Assembly: GCA_964615195.1 (NCBI GenBank)
Contig: CAZTNG010000094.1
Location: 1 to 7,948 of the forward strand
Direction: 5' to 3'
DNA: 7,948 nucleotides
Source of the DNA: HGM20899 sp964615195
Lineage (GTDB): Bacteria > Pseudomonadota > Gammaproteobacteria > Enterobacterales > Succinivibrionaceae
Position numbers and translations under genes: made by a program. Position 1 is the stretch's first letter. Every line of letters starts with the position of its first letter. Shown here in pieces: positions 6,018-7,948 of the stretch. The notes beneath the pieces were generated by a model, which did not search any database, was not told the origin of the DNA, and saw only the letters and a program-made list of their open reading frames with translations.

Positions 6018-6701
6018 ATGAATAATAAATTTGCGGGAATATGTTTAGGTGTTGCAATCGCCTGTTTATCTGGTTGTGCAACAGAATCACATCAAGCTCT
6101 TTCAGTTGAAAAAGCTAATGAATCTGTTTATGCATCAAAGTCTGTTAGTGGCATGCATATTCCAATGGCAGTTGGACAATTTGCTAATCATTCAGATTAC
6201 CAAAATGGTATATTTTCTGATGGCGTAGATCGTTTGGGTTCCCAAGCTCAAACTATTCTTCTAACATATTTACACCAAGCTGGTTGTTATCAGATTCTTG
6301 ATAGATCAAACATGCAAGCTCTAAAAGCTGAATCAAATATCAGTGGTAAAAGTCAAAAGCTTAAAGGCGCAAAGTATATCGTAACTGGAGATGTCGTTGA
6401 ATTTGGACGTAAAACAGTTGGAGATGAACAGCTTTGGGGTATTTTAGGACATGGTAAACAACAAATTGCTTATGCTAAAGTAAACTTAAATATTGTTGAT
6501 GTAGAAACATCATCTATTGTAGCAACAGCTGAAGGTGCTGGTGAATTTAAGTTATCAAATCGTGATGTATTAGGTTTCGGTGGCACTGCAGGTTATGATT
6601 CAACTCTTAATGGTAAAGTATTAAGTCTTGCAATTCGTGAAGCTGTAAATAATTTAACCAGCTCCGTTGATAATGGCATTTGGGTACCAGAGCTTAATTA
6701 A
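6018..6701 (+). CDS. CsgG/HfaB-family lipoprotein (TolB-N-like fold)
   Basis: Predicted periplasm-facing lipoprotein of 227 aa. The signal peptide ends in the lipobox LSGC with Cys20; Ala at +2 favours outer-membrane sorting. The mature part matches CsgG-like proteins: a first strand around MAVGQFAN, an ILDRSNMQALKAE helix (compare VLDRSNLQALKQE-type segments), GAKYIVTGDVVEF, and AYAKVNLNIVDVETSSIVATAEG, which parallels the VNLRVVNVSTGEIL segment of CsgG. It is shorter than E. coli CsgG (277 aa), and I cannot tell whether it keeps the membrane hairpins that form the curli pore. No curli subunit or csgE/csgF gene is nearby, so curli export is unlikely. It heads a three-gene operon and has AAAGG 9 nt before the ATG. 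The related folds of LpoB and TolB make a scaffold or regulatory role possible. Confidence 0.88.
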   Translation: MNNKFAGICLGVAIACLSGCATESHQALSVEKANESVYASKSVSGMHIPMAVGQFANHSDYQNGIFSDGVDRLGSQAQTILLTYLHQAGCYQILDRSNMQALKAESNISGKSQKLKGAKYIVTGDVVEFGRKTVGDEQLWGILGHGKQQIAYAKVNLNIVDVETSSIVATAEGAGEFKLSNRDVLGFGGTAGYDSTLNGKVLSLAIREAVNNLTSSVDNGIWVPELN

Positions 6702-6703
6702 GT

Positions 6704-7084
6704 ATGAATAAATTTAAATTAAACATATTGTTGCTGAGTACAATAGTTTTTACTAGCGGTTGTACCGTAACTGAAACTCCATTTTGTGAAGATCAAGATT
6801 ATGCCTTAGCTATGTATAATTATTTACAAGATGATCCAAATATAGATGAACAAGTTGATCTTATGAATTCATACTTTCAAACTTGCGAAGCTAATGGTAA
6901 GGTAGCAGCTCCTGGCTCATATGCCCACATGGGACTTTTAGCATCAAAACAAGGAAATAACAGTCTTGCTTTTGATTACTTTAATAAGGAAAAACAACAT
7001 TTCCCTGAAGCAACTCATTATATGGATTTTCTTATGAAACATAAGCAAGCAACTTCTGCAAAAACAGGAGCAACTAAAAAATGA
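6704..7084 (+). CDS. DUF4810 small lipoprotein
   Basis: Lipoprotein of 126 aa. The signal peptide ends in TSGC with Cys20; Thr at -3 is unusual where Leu, Val or Ile is typical, but the hydrophobic core (8-16) is good. The C-terminal part shows the DUF4810 pattern APGSYAHMGLLASKQGN, then a helix with FNKEKQHFPEATHYMDFLMK, which looks like a TPR-type helical pair. The tail is Lys/Thr/Ala-rich. It starts 2 nt after the preceding stop with only a weak AGAG ribosome site, so its translation is probably coupled to the upstream gene. Its stop overlaps the next ATG (ATGA). The family is regularly found between a CsgG-like and a DUF799 gene; its function is unknown. A bridging or adaptor role between the two larger lipoproteins is inference. 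Confidence 0.87.
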   Translation: MNKFKLNILLLSTIVFTSGCTVTETPFCEDQDYALAMYNYLQDDPNIDEQVDLMNSYFQTCEANGKVAAPGSYAHMGLLASKQGNNSLAFDYFNKEKQHFPEATHYMDFLMKHKQATSAKTGATKK

Positions 7085-7752
7085 GATTAGTTAAATTTAT
7101 TGTATGCAGTATTTTTGCTTTAACCATAATTTCAGGTTGCAGTACAACTCAATCAGATATGGATTATACAAATTTTCTTGCAAGTAATCCAAAATCAATT
7201 CTAATCATGATGCCATCTTCAATGGCTAATGATATGAAAGCTGCCCCAGCTATTCTAGCTACAACAGTTATCCCGCTAGCAAATAAAGGTTATTATGTTC
7301 TACCTGTAACATTGGTAAATGATACCTTTAGATATAACGGTGTTACTGAACCTGCAGAAATGCGTAACATTAAAGCAGCTAAGCTAAAAGAAATTTATGG
7401 AGCAGATGCAGTTTTAGATTTGAATGTTGAAGAATATGGTAGTACCTATGTGATAATTGACAGCACATTTGTTGTTACAGTTTCTGCAACACTTTATGAT
7501 CTTAATAATGGCAAAATCCTTTGGGCAGCAAAGCAAAGAATAGATAATGCAAATAACAATTCTAGTGGACCAATAGAAGCTTTGTTAGGAGCTTTAGTTA
7601 AACACGTTATCAATAATGTTGCTGATGTTGGTTATGATCTTGCAACTTCGAATGGTATTAATCTATATTCAGATTTTCATCCATCACCTATTCTTTACGG
7701 ACCATATTCCGTAAATTATAGAGCAGATCCTGTTTTAGCTAAAGATAAATAA
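7081..7752 (+). CDS. DUF799 / GNA1162-type lipoprotein
   Basis: Lipoprotein of 223 aa with signal peptide and lipobox ISGC (Cys20), and Ser at +2, consistent with the outer membrane. The mature sequence matches the DUF799 family, which includes the Neisseria surface-antigen candidate GNA1162: DYTNFLASNPKSILIMMP, PLANKGYYVLPVTLVNDTF, LKEIYGADAVLDLNVEEYG, ATLYDLNNGKILW, and a C-terminal ILYGPYS motif. GNA1162 has a fold related to the TolB N-terminal domain, so the first and third genes of this operon probably share an architecture. The start is supported by AGGAG 10 nt upstream and the 4-nt overlap with the previous gene. The molecular role is unknown; proposals for the family include envelope transport, but nothing here settles it. 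Confidence 0.9.
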   Translation: MRLVKFIVCSIFALTIISGCSTTQSDMDYTNFLASNPKSILIMMPSSMANDMKAAPAILATTVIPLANKGYYVLPVTLVNDTFRYNGVTEPAEMRNIKAAKLKEIYGADAVLDLNVEEYGSTYVIIDSTFVVTVSATLYDLNNGKILWAAKQRIDNANNNSSGPIEALLGALVKHVINNVADVGYDLATSNGINLYSDFHPSPILYGPYSVNYRADPVLAKDK

Positions 7753-7776
7753 AACCTAGAATTAATACTTTTAAGC

Positions 7777-7812
7777 AAAGACGTAATTTTAAAATTACGT
7801 CTTTTACTTTTT
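7777..7812 (+). terminator. Terminator of the lipoprotein operon (28-nt perfect palindrome)
   Basis: AAAGACGTAATTTT (7777-7790) is followed without a spacer by its exact reverse complement (7791-7804). In RNA the centre would open as a loop, leaving a stem of about 11-12 bp with ACGT at its core. The downstream tract TACTTTTT (7805-7812) is T-rich with a C interruption. It lies 24 nt after the operon stop. Confidence 0.75.
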
Positions 7813-7833
7813 AGTAATACATACAATCAATAT

Positions 7834-7860
7834 AAAAAAAGAAATTAAAATGGGGATTTC
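7834..7860 (-). terminator. Weak candidate terminator for a convergent gene
   Basis: On the minus strand GAAAT (7860-7856) pairs with ATTTC (7845-7841) across a 10-nt loop, followed by T7 (7840-7834). The stem is only 5 bp. Its value is that it lies just downstream of the partial minus-strand reading frame at the right edge. Confidence 0.25.
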
Positions 7861-7895
7861 AATATAGTAGCAATTTAAACTACAAAATTTTATTA

Positions 7896-7948
7896 TCAAT
7901 CTTCATCGTAAAAACGTTGAATTTTACAGCTATGCTTTTTAGTTGTCA
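7896..7948 (-). CDS. Possible C-terminal end of a convergent gene (partial)
   Basis: The minus strand is open from the window edge to a TGA at 7896-7898, encoding a hydrophilic end, TTKKHSCKIQRFYDED. The composition looks like a real protein C-terminus, and a T-run follows. With only 16 codons visible this can be chance, and no family is recognised. Confidence 0.3.
   Translation of the reverse strand, partial: TTKKHSCKIQRFYDED

Noticed and set aside
1..7948. Mobile elements, CRISPR, tRNA or rRNA
   Set aside because: No transposase or integrase, no spaced direct repeats, and no conserved tRNA or rRNA sequences were seen.

Overview
The window is strongly AT-rich (by eye about one third G+C) and reads as a chromosomal piece of a low-GC gammaproteobacterium. 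YidE, NhaB and DsbB all resemble their Escherichia coli counterparts motif by motif, and nhaB followed by dsbB is a known gammaproteobacterial gene order. The AT bias and gene content would fit an anaerobic or facultative host-associated lineage such as the Succinivibrionaceae. I saw no Pasteurellaceae-type uptake sequence. The lineage is an inference and not something the sequence proves.

Left part, minus strand: a YidE-type transporter of the aspartate:alanine exchanger family (130-1947) is followed by a strong bidirectional-looking terminator (86-111). Upstream of it on the same strand lies a TonB-type energy transducer (2154-3050, or 3092 with a TTG start), with no exbB or exbD in view. 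About 190-230 bp separate tonB from the divergent nhaB.

Middle part, plus strand: nhaB (3283-4890), a Na+/H+ antiporter, ends in its own terminator. dsbB (5175-5732), the quinone-linked oxidase of the periplasmic disulfide system, has its own promoter (TTGACA-17-TATTAT), a leader of about 117 nt with inverted repeats, and a strong terminator.

Right part, plus strand: a compact operon of three lipoprotein genes, a CsgG/TolB-N-like protein (6018-6701), a small DUF4810 protein (6704-7084) and a DUF799/GNA1162-type protein (7081-7752). The genes are 2 nt apart and then overlap by 4 nt. The operon has a recognisable promoter and ends in a perfectly palindromic terminator. The trio recurs in proteobacteria, but I know of no settled function; a joint periplasmic or outer-membrane complex is the natural hypothesis. 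The last 50 bases may hold the C-terminus of a convergent minus-strand gene.

Taken together, this is an envelope-function neighbourhood: ion and solute transport, TonB energy coupling, disulfide formation and an uncharacterised lipoprotein complex. I found no mobile element, CRISPR array, tRNA or rRNA. Every main gene appears intact.
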